Positions 18,565-25,455 of a stretch of DNA of 64,000 nucleotides are shown here, piece by piece. Made by a program: the position numbers and the translations under genes. The number at the start of each line of letters is the position of its first letter. Positions within the stretch are counted from its first letter, which is position 1. This DNA comes from Pararhizobium gei (GTDB taxonomy: Bacteria; Pseudomonadota; Alphaproteobacteria; Rhizobiales; Rhizobiaceae), in assembly GCF_029223885.1 (NCBI RefSeq), contig NZ_CP119409.1, positions 3,372,501 to 3,436,500 of the forward strand. The letters are read 5' to 3'. The notes under the pieces are model-generated. The model was not told the DNA's origin, did no database searches, and saw only the letters and a list, made by a program, of their open reading frames with translations.

Positions 18565-18589
18565 GGAACAAAACAACCTTGTGGTTGTT
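18565..18589 (+). promoter_or_regulatory. EcfG-type general-stress promoter
   Basis: GGAAC at 18565-18569, 16 bp, TGTT at 18586-18589, ending 22 bp before the ATG of the 49-residue membrane protein. It overlaps a hairpin (18572-18595), so the two readings compete. Confidence 0.5.
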
Positions 18590-18595
18590 CTTTTT
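18572..18595 (+). terminator. Terminator-shaped hairpin abutting a ribosome binding site
   Basis: AACAACC-TTGT-GGTTGTT forms a perfect 7-bp stem followed by CTTTTT. The next bases are AAAAGGAG, the ribosome site of the gene at 18612. It may stop upstream read-through, or may simply coincide with the promoter. Confidence 0.45.
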
Positions 18596-18611
18596 AAAAG
18601 GAGATCGCAAA

Positions 18612-18761
18612 ATGGAAAACTACGTTTGGCTTTTTGCTATTATCGGCGGCACTACGATTCTAGGTCTGGCGCTAGCGTACGGGACAATTAGACAACACCG
18701 CTTATCGGCCGTGAAGCAGCAGCGTCAGGACGACAAGGTCGACCAGCTTTATAAACGATAA
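18612..18761 (+). CDS. 49-residue single-helix membrane protein
   Basis: MENYVWLFAIIGGTTILGLA forms an N-terminal transmembrane helix. A charged tail rich in Arg, Lys and Gln follows (RQHRLSAVKQQRQDDKVDQL), probably cytoplasmic. AAAAGGAG lies 9 bases upstream of the ATG, so the longer frame from 18531 is rejected. Promoter and hairpin lie directly upstream. The pattern resembles other small stress-associated inner-membrane proteins of rhizobia, but no function is known. Confidence 0.68.
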   Translation: MENYVWLFAIIGGTTILGLALAYGTIRQHRLSAVKQQRQDDKVDQLYKR

Positions 18762-18896
18762 ACAGTCGCGATCCTTAGGCGGTGTCACAACGCCGCCTCG
18801 CATTCACCATCCGCCAATTCGGATACGGTGAAATTCTTGTCGATCTTGCAAAGGCTGTGCAAGGCTTCTCCTATTGAGGGGACTTTGGAGACTGCT

Positions 18897-19616
18897 GTGA
18901 TCAATCCACTGATTTCCAATTTGAAATCACATGATACGCTGACGCTGCATGAGGAAAAGGTACTCAGTCGGTTGTTCACGCGCGACAAGCGCGTCCTCGT
19001 CGATGAGGATATTGTACTTCAAGGGTCGCGCCCGCCTTTCAGTACGCTGCTTCTGGAAGGCATCTCTGCGCGCTACCGGGTCATGGAAGACGGCAGTCGG
19101 CAGATAACGGCTATCAACATCGCCGGGGATTTTGTTGATCTCCACGCTTTCATGGTCAAGACCATGGATCATGGCATCGTCGCCTTGACACCATGTCATA
19201 TCGCTTTCGCAGATCATTCCGACCTGAAAATCCTGACCGAGCAGGAGCCCCATCTAACGCGGCTTTTCTGGCTCACGACCGTCATCGACGCCGCGATTCA
19301 TCGAGAATGGATTGTCGCGATGGGCAGGAGAACAAAGAAAGCCCATCTGGCACATCTTGTCTGCGAGTTGTTTCTCCGCTTACAGGTCGTGGGGCTTACC
19401 ATAGGAAGAAGCTTTTCGCTCCCTTTGTCGCAGGTGGAGCTCGCCGATGTTCTCGGCCTGTCGGTCGTGCATCTGAACAAGACGCTGCAGGGCCTGCGCA
19501 AAGATGGTGTATTGACCTGGGCCGACCGCACTGTGGAAATTTTCGACTGGGATCGGCTGCTGGAAATTGCAGAGTTCGATGCGACTTATCTCAACCTGGC
19601 CGTCGAGCCACGGTAG
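18897..19616 (+). CDS. Crp/Fnr family transcriptional regulator
   Basis: A 239-residue regulator with an N-terminal cyclic-nucleotide-binding-type beta barrel (FSTLLLEGISARYRVMEDGS, then AGDFVDLHAFMV) and a C-terminal winged helix (LSQVELADVLGLSVVHLNKTL). There is no N-terminal Cys cluster, so it is not an oxygen-sensing Fnr. Many rhizobia carry several such paralogs, some stress-related. GTG 18897 is chosen because TTTGGAG lies upstream at the right distance, and an upstream GTG at 18828 is the alternative. It sits within the stress segment. Confidence 0.85.
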   Translation: MINPLISNLKSHDTLTLHEEKVLSRLFTRDKRVLVDEDIVLQGSRPPFSTLLLEGISARYRVMEDGSRQITAINIAGDFVDLHAFMVKTMDHGIVALTPCHIAFADHSDLKILTEQEPHLTRLFWLTTVIDAAIHREWIVAMGRRTKKAHLAHLVCELFLRLQVVGLTIGRSFSLPLSQVELADVLGLSVVHLNKTLQGLRKDGVLTWADRTVEIFDWDRLLEIAEFDATYLNLAVEPR

Positions 19617-19690
19617 CGGCACGAAACGACACTCACGTGATTAAAAAGTTAAATGCGGGGCCCCTCAGAGCCGTGGCAAGGTGATGTCAA

Positions 19691-19894
19691 TTGCAACAAT
19701 GGATCGACGAATTGGCGAAAGAGGAAAAAGAGAAAACGACCCGTGGGTCTTCCCCCCGGGGCGAATTTGAGAAATCAAAAGCATATGCGCTTGCGGAACA
19801 GGCGGCTCAAGCAGCTAAGCGGCAGATCAAAACGGAGGCCCTGCGTGCACTTCGTCTTGGTGTTCGAGGAAAGCGCGAGACAGATGAAGCATGA
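19691..19894 (+). CDS. Hypothetical small helical protein
   Basis: A 67-residue frame with a TTG start, preceded by AAGGTGAT. Its composition is strongly charged and helical (IDELAKEEKEK, then LAEQAAQAAKRQIKTEALRAL), similar to small stress proteins. There are no Cys residues, signal peptide or membrane helix. It lies between the Crp/Fnr gene and the convergent response regulator. The start is uncertain and the frame may not be a gene. Confidence 0.45.
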   Translation: MQQWIDELAKEEKEKTTRGSSPRGEFEKSKAYALAEQAAQAAKRQIKTEALRALRLGVRGKRETDEA

Positions 19895-19925
19895 CAAGGG
19901 AGCGTGAAACCCCGTGGCACAAACA

Positions 19926-20312
19926 TTAGATTTGCGTACCAGTTCCACCGTTGATCAGTTGAGAGATCGCGGTGACCAGTTGGGCCATTGCAAAGGGCTT
20001 CTGTAGAATAAGACTGTTGGGCACTCCTTTAGACGCCCAATCGTGGGCGCTGTCACCCGTCATATAAACGACCGGCATCTCCGGCGTATGCTCACGGGCA
20101 CGCTGGGCCACTTGCCAGCCGGAGATTTTCGACCCCAGGCGAATATCGGTGATCACGCCTTTGAAACGCGCAGCATCTGCATCCAGTTCAGTCGTGGCGG
20201 CGTCGCCGCTCGATACAAACAGCACGGCATAGCCGGCCTCTTCCAGGGCGTCCTCGATTGCCAAATGAAGAAGGGGCTCGTCTTCCACCACCAGCAGGAG
20301 CGGCTTTTCCAT
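19926..20312 (-). CDS. Single-domain response regulator
   Basis: A 128-residue receiver domain with no output domain. The acidic pair EDE lies near residues 10-12, the phospho-acceptor Asp sits in the KGVITDIRLG block near residue 56, and Thr and Lys lie in VVYMTGDS and ILQKPFAMAQL. In alphaproteobacteria such single-domain regulators often feed the PhyR/EcfG stress phosphorelay, which fits the surrounding promoters (inference). No EcfG-type promoter is visible for this gene itself. Confidence 0.85.
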   Translation of the reverse strand: MEKPLLLVVEDEPLLHLAIEDALEEAGYAVLFVSSGDAATTELDADAARFKGVITDIRLGSKISGWQVAQRAREHTPEMPVVYMTGDSAHDWASKGVPNSLILQKPFAMAQLVTAISQLINGGTGTQI

Positions 20313-20438
20313 AGAACTATGATCCTAAGCACTGCGTCATTTCATAACAGGAAGGTGTTAATTCTTACCCTTGATCAAGTCCCACGCCCAGCGCTCGCCT
20401 AAAAGTCCATGCACAATGAACGGATGAACCGCTTGTCG

Positions 20439-20690
20439 TCAAGGAGCAGAGGCTGGCCAATCATTGGCTGGATCAGTTTCAACCGGAGTATCCACCGGAT
20501 CCGGATCGGCGCTGTAGACGGAACGTTGCGCCTTCACGACTTCTTCGATAGCCATGAATATCTCCGGTGCAGTCCAACCTGCCGTTACCGCCTCATCGAC
20601 GAGCTGTCTGATCGGTGCGTCCAGATGCCCCTCACATTCCAGGCTTCGGTTCATATCCCCAACGGGATGGGTTGGTGCCGCGATGCGCAT
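20439..20690 (-). CDS. Hypothetical small acidic protein
   Basis: An 83-residue protein with an excellent GGAGAG ribosome site before the ATG at 20690. Its central part (LDAPIRQLVDEAVTAGWTAPE, then IFMAIEEVV) predicts helices, and the tail is rich in Asp and Pro. I recall similar proteins across rhizobia but cannot assign a function. A GGAAC-N16-AGTT promoter lies 23 bp upstream, and the gene diverges from the 55-residue gene and ku. Confidence 0.68.
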   Translation of the reverse strand: MRIAAPTHPVGDMNRSLECEGHLDAPIRQLVDEAVTAGWTAPEIFMAIEEVVKAQRSVYSADPDPVDTPVETDPANDWPASAP

Positions 20691-20712
20691 ACTGCTCTCC
20701 TTTCAGGGCAGA

Positions 20713-20737
20713 AACTCCAGGCGGGGTACAACGTTCC
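20713..20737 (-). promoter_or_regulatory. EcfG-type general-stress promoter
   Basis: On the minus strand GGAAC (20737-20733), 16 bp, AGTT (20716-20713), pointing at the 83-residue gene. Confidence 0.5.
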
Positions 20738-20801
20738 GCACAGCTTGGCGATTTCCCTCATACGGATGAGGTCCGGGTTGAAAGCGCGCGCCGACGCGGT
20801 G

Positions 20802-20826
20802 GGAACCATCGTGCGCCTTTTACGTT
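20802..20826 (+). promoter_or_regulatory. Consensus EcfG promoter upstream of the small gene and ku
   Basis: GGAAC at 20802-20806, 16 bp, CGTT at 20823-20826. This is the full consensus for EcfG-type sigma factors and the best match in the window. It ends 20 bp before the ATG of the 55-residue gene. Confidence 0.7.
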
Positions 20827-20846
20827 TCGGTCCAAAGGAGAACCTC

Positions 20847-21014
20847 ATGTCGAAAATCAAAGACTACGTGAAGTCGCTGGCCACCGAGGTGAACGGAAAA
20901 GCGGAAAAAACCGATCCGGAGAAAGGCGATGTCAAAACGAGATCCATGCCACAGAAGCCGGACCCGGAAGAAGTGCAATATCCTGGTTATTTCAAGGACG
21001 GCGGCAGCCTCTAA
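20847..21014 (+). CDS. Hypothetical 55-residue protein upstream of ku
   Basis: MSKIKDYVKSLATEVNGKAE is followed by a Lys/Asp/Pro-rich tail ending PGYFKDGGSL. AAAGGAG precedes the ATG at 20847. It is hydrophilic, mostly disordered after the first helix, and lacks Cys. It is the first gene behind a consensus EcfG promoter, and the Ku gene starts 35 bp after its stop in the same direction, so the two probably share a transcript. No family is recognised. Confidence 0.7.
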   Translation: MSKIKDYVKSLATEVNGKAEKTDPEKGDVKTRSMPQKPDPEEVQYPGYFKDGGSL

Positions 21015-21049
21015 ACCTTTGCCAAGACAGCAGCAACAGAGTTCTTCCC

Positions 21050-21844
21050 ATGGCGTCGCGATCTTTCTGGAAGGGTTACCTGAAATTATCGCTGGTGACG
21101 TGCCCTGTGGCCATGGTGCCGGCCACCACCGAAACGCAACGAGTCCGTTTTCACACCCTTAACCGAAAGACGGGCAACCGTGTTTCGAGCCGTTATGTGG
21201 ACGCCGTGACCAACAAGCCTGTTGACGAAGATGATGAGGTGAAGGGCTATCCCCGCGGCGAGGATGATTATGTCATGCTTGAAGACGAAGACATCGATGC
21301 GGTAGCGCTTGAAAGCACCCGCACCATTGACATTGATGTCTTCGTTCCCCGCGAAAACATTGATTGGATTTGGTACGACACGCCGCATTATTTGACGCCG
21401 AACGACAAGGTGGGAGAAGAGGCCTTTGCGGTTATCCGGGAAGCAATGGCCAAATCAAAGGTGGTCGGGATATCGCGGCTGGTTATGTACAGGCGTGAAA
21501 GGGCAGTCATGCTTGAGCCGCGCGGAAAAGGTATCATTCTATGGACCCTGCGTTACGGCGACGAAGTCCGCGATCCCCAGGATTACTTCAAATCTGTCGG
21601 CAAGACGAAGAGTAGTGGCGAACACCTGAAACTGATGGAAAAATTTATGACGGTGCATTCACGATCTTGGGATCCGTCGATCGTCGAGGATCCCGTTCAG
21701 GACCGTCTCTTGGATATCATCGCGGCCAAAAAGAAGGGCAAAAAGAACAAAGCAGCACGTCCACCCAAGGAAAGCGCGCCAAGCAATGTGGTCAATATCA
21801 TGGATGCGCTACGAAAGAGCCTGGCGGAAGGAAAGCGGAAATAG
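21050..21844 (+). CDS. ku: Ku protein for non-homologous end joining (first copy)
   Basis: A 264-residue bacterial Ku that would bind double-strand DNA ends as a homodimer and recruit LigD. The Ku core is recognised by FWKGYLKLSLVTCPVAMVPA at the start, RYVDAVTNKPVDEDDEVKGY, and SRLVMYRRERAVMLEPRGKG. The C-terminal tail is Lys-rich and ends in the family block NVVNIMDALRKSL. No strong ribosome site is seen before ATG 21050. It lies downstream of an EcfG promoter and faces a second Ku gene. Confidence 0.92.
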   Translation: MASRSFWKGYLKLSLVTCPVAMVPATTETQRVRFHTLNRKTGNRVSSRYVDAVTNKPVDEDDEVKGYPRGEDDYVMLEDEDIDAVALESTRTIDIDVFVPRENIDWIWYDTPHYLTPNDKVGEEAFAVIREAMAKSKVVGISRLVMYRRERAVMLEPRGKGIILWTLRYGDEVRDPQDYFKSVGKTKSSGEHLKLMEKFMTVHSRSWDPSIVEDPVQDRLLDIIAAKKKGKKNKAARPPKESAPSNVVNIMDALRKSLAEGKRK

Positions 21845-21945
21845 GATTCGGTTAGCCGGCGCATCAGTCCAGTCTGCCGTCGCTAGTGACCGTTAGTCGG
21901 GACGCGTGCTTCAAATGCTGCGAAATGTCCGCACTTAGATAAGAA

Positions 21946-22809
21946 TTAGCTGGCCTTTTTCGCCGGTGTTTTCCTGGCGGGTGATTTTTCAGCAGACTTT
22001 GATGCTGCGGTTTTCTTGCCTTTGCTCTTGGCGGTCCCGGTACCCGCACTTTGCCGCAATGCCTCCATGAGATCGACCACCTTGGTCGGCTGAAGCGCCG
22101 GTTTCGGCTTGATCTTGCGGCCTTCGATCTTAGCCTTGACCATTTCGGCGAGAGCCGCCTCATATCTGTCCTCGAAGGTCCCCGGATCGAACCTCCCCAT
22201 CTTGGTGTTGATGATATGGGCGGCGAGATCCAGCATTTCGCTCTTTATTTCGAATTCAGGAGCGTCCTCGAAAGCCTCGTCGGCCGAGCGAACCTCATAG
22301 TTGAAATTCAATGTCGAAGCCATCAGGCCCTGGTCGTGCGGCTGAATGAGGAGCGTGCGCACCCTGCGAAACAGCACCGTTTCGGCGATCGCCGCCATCT
22401 TCTTCTTTTTTAAAGCGTCACGAACGAGTCCGAAGACCTCCTGGCTCGCCTTGTCAGCCGGCGCCAGATAATAGGGCTTGTCCAAGTAGACGTCGTCAAT
22501 ATCGCTCCAGCCGATAAATGCCTCGACATTGAGGGTCTTGTCTGCGTGCGGAACGGCAGCGGCGACTTCATCCGGTTCAAGGACAACATAATCGCCGTCC
22601 GTGACCTCATAACCCTTGACTTGATCCTCCCGCTCCACCGGCTTGCCAGTCTCGCTGTCGACAAACTCCCTGTGGAGACGATTCCCGGTTTTTCTATTGA
22701 TCATATGGAAAGCAATGCGTTCCGCCGTCGAGGCGGCCGTGTAAAGCGCCACGGCACAACTCAATTCGCCAACCTTCAGAAAACCCTTCCAGTTCGCCCG
22801 CGGCGCCAT
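21946..22809 (-). CDS. ku: Ku protein for non-homologous end joining (second copy)
   Basis: A 287-residue Ku paralog, convergent with the first copy. The core is visible in NWKGFLKVGELSCAVALYTA, REFVDSETGKPVEREDQVKG and VLFRRVRTLLIQPHDQG. The same C-terminal block appears as KVVDLMEALRQSA. It has a longer Lys/Ala/Pro-rich tail with SPARKTPAKK-type repeats, which probably binds DNA. Having two Ku genes side by side suggests heterodimers or division of labour. No ligD lies within the window. Confidence 0.93.
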   Translation of the reverse strand: MAPRANWKGFLKVGELSCAVALYTAASTAERIAFHMINRKTGNRLHREFVDSETGKPVEREDQVKGYEVTDGDYVVLEPDEVAAAVPHADKTLNVEAFIGWSDIDDVYLDKPYYLAPADKASQEVFGLVRDALKKKKMAAIAETVLFRRVRTLLIQPHDQGLMASTLNFNYEVRSADEAFEDAPEFEIKSEMLDLAAHIINTKMGRFDPGTFEDRYEAALAEMVKAKIEGRKIKPKPALQPTKVVDLMEALRQSAGTGTAKSKGKKTAASKSAEKSPARKTPAKKAS

Positions 22810-22893
22810 GCCTTACTCCAATCGATTGGCAGGGGAATGCGGTGGCATTGTTTTGGTTCCGGAACGTTTGACAGGCAAAAAATAAAAATGACT

Positions 22894-22918
22894 GGAACTT
22901 ATAGAATCGACGCCGGTT
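22894..22918 (+). promoter_or_regulatory. EcfG-type general-stress promoter
   Basis: GGAAC at 22894-22898, 16 bp, GGTT at 22915-22918, 46 bp upstream of the secreted protein start. Confidence 0.5.
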
Positions 22919-22964
22919 TTTTGATCCGTAACGGCCCTGTTAACGAACAATGAGGAGAATGATC

Positions 22965-23255
22965 ATGAAGATTTTCGCAATCACCGTCTTGGCACTTGGC
23001 ATGGCAACCGCACCGTCCTTTGCCCAATCCACAACCGTGGATACCATGCAGCCAAAAGCTGAAAACTGCACCGTTCCCGGCGCAGACAACGTCAACTGCA
23101 AACCCAATGCGGCTGGTGGAGCCATGAGCACCGATACGATGAGCACCGGCGCTATCGCGACACCGATGGAAGCTGATCCGAATGCCAAAGCCCGGTCGCA
23201 AGCTGACTGCGAAGTTCCAGGTGCCGACAACGCAAATTGCCGCGCCGGCCAGTAA
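22965..23255 (+). CDS. Small secreted protein with a duplicated CxVPGADNxNC motif
   Basis: A 96-residue protein with a signal peptide (MKIFAITVLALGMATAPSFA, then QS). The mature part has two copies of a short motif, NCTVPGADNVNCKP and DCEVPGADNANCRA, separated by a Thr/Ser/Ala-rich linker. Each copy holds two Cys and could make a disulfide loop in the periplasm. GAGGAG lies 7 bases before ATG 22965, which decides the start over two upstream ATGs. No family is recognised. Promoter and terminator frame it as a single-gene unit. Confidence 0.78.
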   Translation: MKIFAITVLALGMATAPSFAQSTTVDTMQPKAENCTVPGADNVNCKPNAAGGAMSTDTMSTGAIATPMEADPNAKARSQADCEVPGADNANCRAGQ

Positions 23256-23281
23256 TGATTTTACAGGCCAGTGATGACTTC

Positions 23282-23314
23282 AAGGGGATCCGGCGAGCTC
23301 CGGTTCCCCTTTTT
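23282..23314 (+). terminator. Rho-independent terminator of the secreted-protein gene
   Basis: AAGGGGA-T-CCGG pairs with CCGG-T-TCCCCTT around a CGAGCT loop, followed by a T-run. It lies 27 bp after the stop codon. Confidence 0.85.
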
Positions 23315-23366
23315 ATGCCATCTCTCATCAAACTGAATAATTCTCGGCGGCTCGGCGGAAGGCGAA

Positions 23367-23451
23367 TGGTGCCCCATGCCGGAATCGAACCAGCACTCCT
23401 TTCGGAACTCGATTTTGAGTCGAGCGCGTCTACCAGTTCCGCCAATGGGGC
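23367..23451 (-). tRNA. tRNA-Leu, anticodon CAA
   Basis: On the minus strand the acceptor arm GCCCCAT pairs with ATGGGGC, and an encoded CCA ends at 23367. The anticodon stem CTCGA/TCGAG holds the loop CTCAAAA, giving anticodon CAA for UUG codons. The T-arm GGTTCGAATCC and the long variable arm of a class II tRNA are present. Its 3' end faces the small-gene stress segment. Confidence 0.95.
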
Positions 23452-23628
23452 ACGGCTATTTCCAGCGGTAGCAGAAAGCGTTTACACGATGGGTTTCGCG
23501 CCGGTCAACCGTGATTTTGACGAAGCGGCTGCCGGATTCACAAAACTGTGCGGTTCGCATCTGCAGCAAATGATTTACAGCATTGGCATTCCTGCCTAAA
23601 AGGCTTCGACGCCAACGGGAATGCCCTT

Positions 23629-24216
23629 ATGCTGCGCAGACTGTACGATTGGACCATGTCGCTTGCCGGCCGTAAATCGGCAGAGGTTTGGCTCGCTGTT
23701 ATCGCTTTTGTCGAAAGCTCGGTTTTTCTTGTGCCTGCCGACGTGCTGTTCCTGCCGATGGCCCTGGCACGGCCTGAGCGCGCATGGCGCTATGCGCTTG
23801 TGGCAACGGTCGCCTCGGTGTTGGGGGGCATTGCCGGATGGTACATCGGCCATTATGCGTTCGAGACGCTGGCCAAACCCATCCTGCATTTCTACGGCAA
23901 ACTCGAAGCCTTCGAGACGATGAAGTCCTCGGTCGGCTATGAGACCCTCGTTCTGCTCCTGGTGACGTCAGGCCTGGCGCATCTGCCGCCTATCAAGGTC
24001 GTGACGATCCTGTCCGGTGCCGCCAATATCAATCTCGGCCTGTTTATCGTCACGGCCATTGTGGCGCGGGGCGCGCGGTTTTTCCTGCTGGCCTGGTTGC
24101 TGCGTCGCTACGGCGAGGAAATTCGGCATTTCATCGAAAAACGGCTTGGGCTTCTGGCGGCTGTCGCGGCCGGCTTGCTGATAGCGATGTTTGCAGCCTA
24201 TCGTTTCCTTGTCTGA
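23629..24216 (+). CDS. YqaA/DedA family membrane protein (SNARE-associated type)
   Basis: A 195-residue inner-membrane protein with about five hydrophobic segments. The family block FVESSVFLVPADVLFLPMAL near residue 30 and the glycine-rich VASVLGGIAGWYIGHYAFE match the YqaA branch of DedA proteins, which are thought to translocate lipids or maintain proton-motive force. ATG 23629 is preferred over the longer frame. The next gene, dsbB, begins 16 bp downstream, so they may be co-transcribed. Confidence 0.87.
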   Translation: MLRRLYDWTMSLAGRKSAEVWLAVIAFVESSVFLVPADVLFLPMALARPERAWRYALVATVASVLGGIAGWYIGHYAFETLAKPILHFYGKLEAFETMKSSVGYETLVLLLVTSGLAHLPPIKVVTILSGAANINLGLFIVTAIVARGARFFLLAWLLRRYGEEIRHFIEKRLGLLAAVAAGLLIAMFAAYRFLV

Positions 24217-24232
24217 CCTGGTGGAGCATTCC

Positions 24233-24742
24233 TTGACCGATAGCATCATCCGGCCCGTCCGCGGGCTTTTCAGTTCCCTCGCGGTCACCCTTGGCATGGC
24301 CGTGACTATAGGAGGCGCGCTGGCCTTCGAGCATCTCGGCGGCTACATCCCCTGCGCGCTCTGCCTGATGCAGAGGACGCCCTATTACTGGGGCATACCA
24401 TTCGGCATTCTCGCCATCGTCACCTGCGCATTGAAAATGCCGGCCTGGCTGACCCGCCTGCTGTTGGTGATTATCGGCCTGCTGATGCTGGCAGGCGCTG
24501 GCATTGGGATCTATCATGCCGGGGTCGAGTGGCATTTCTGGGCAGGCCCTGCCAGTTGCGCCACGACCGCATCGGGCGTTTCCTCGAATGTCGGCGATCT
24601 GCTCGGCGATCTCGACAGCAAACATGGACCCTCCTGCACGGATGCGGCCCTCCGGGTGCTGGGTCTATCTTTTGCCGGATGGAACGTCATCGCCAGCCTC
24701 GTGCTCGCGGCAATTGCTTTGCGCGGTGCCGCAAAGGCGTAA
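24233..24742 (+). CDS. dsbB: Disulfide bond formation protein DsbB
   Basis: A 169-residue four-helix inner-membrane protein that reoxidises DsbA and passes electrons to quinone. The first Cys pair is C41-x-x-C44 in GGYIPCALC, and the second periplasmic pair is in PASCATTASG and GPSCTDAA. The TTG at 24233 is chosen because GGTGGAG lies 6-10 bases upstream. No ATG fits, and the open frame further upstream overlaps the preceding gene. No dsbA lies in the window. Confidence 0.88.
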   Translation: MTDSIIRPVRGLFSSLAVTLGMAVTIGGALAFEHLGGYIPCALCLMQRTPYYWGIPFGILAIVTCALKMPAWLTRLLLVIIGLLMLAGAGIGIYHAGVEWHFWAGPASCATTASGVSSNVGDLLGDLDSKHGPSCTDAALRVLGLSFAGWNVIASLVLAAIALRGAAKA

Positions 24743-24789
24743 GCGTCGCCACACCTGCCCACAGCTAACGCACCCTTTGCGGCCAACCG

Positions 24790-25347
24790 TTATGGCTGCA
24801 GCTCGACATCCCAGTAGAGGTAATCCATCCAGCTGTCATGCAGATGGTTCGGCGGAAAAAGCCGGCCATTGTTGTGCAGGTCCTGAACCGTCGGGTGAAA
24901 CGGCTTCTGGTGCGGGAACATCCCGGCCTGCTTCGGCAGCTTGCCGCCCTTTCGCAGATTGCAGGGCGAACAGGCGGCAACGACGTTTTCCCAGGTCGTC
25001 TGGCCGCCGCAGCAGCGGGGGATGACATGGTCGAAGGTCAGGTCGTCGGGAGAACCGCAATACTGGCACTCGAAACGGTCCCGCAGAAACACATTGAAAC
25101 GTGTGAAGGCGGGATGGCGCGAGGGCTGGACATAGCTTTTGAGGCAGACGACGCTTGGCAGACGCATCGAAAAACTGGGTGACGAAACCTGGTGGTCATA
25201 TTCAGCCAGGATATGCACGCGGTCCAGAAAAACAGCCTTGATCGCGTCCTGCCAGGACCAGAGCGACAAGGGATAGTAACTCAGCGGCCTATAGTCAGCG
25301 TTCAGCACGAGCGCCGGTAGGCCGTGTGGTGAGACTGCAATCGTCAA
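24790..25347 (-). CDS. HNH endonuclease family protein
   Basis: A 185-residue protein with an HNH motif. It has a zinc Cys pair CQYCG, then LTFDHVIPRCCGG, then the ENVVAACSPCNLRKGGKL block that supplies the second Cys pair and the metal ligands. This single-gene type is widespread in alphaproteobacteria outside restriction systems and its biological role is unclear. The TTG start at 25347 follows AGGAG. It is convergent with dsbB. Confidence 0.88.
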   Translation of the reverse strand: MTIAVSPHGLPALVLNADYRPLSYYPLSLWSWQDAIKAVFLDRVHILAEYDHQVSSPSFSMRLPSVVCLKSYVQPSRHPAFTRFNVFLRDRFECQYCGSPDDLTFDHVIPRCCGGQTTWENVVAACSPCNLRKGGKLPKQAGMFPHQKPFHPTVQDLHNNGRLFPPNHLHDSWMDYLYWDVELQP

Positions 25348-25455
25348 GCCAGTATACTCCTGCTCGATTCGGCACTTTCACATTCTATATTAGGCGTGTT
25401 GCGTCAAGATTGTGAAGCCAAAACCAAAAAGGAAACATAAGATTCGCTTTTGTCC

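Noticed and set aside
22856..22865. GTTCCGGAAC palindrome upstream of the second Ku gene, considered as an EcfG promoter
   Set aside because: On the Ku strand GGAAC is followed at 16-17 bp by CATT/ATTC rather than nGTT, so the -10 part fails. It may be a simple palindrome.
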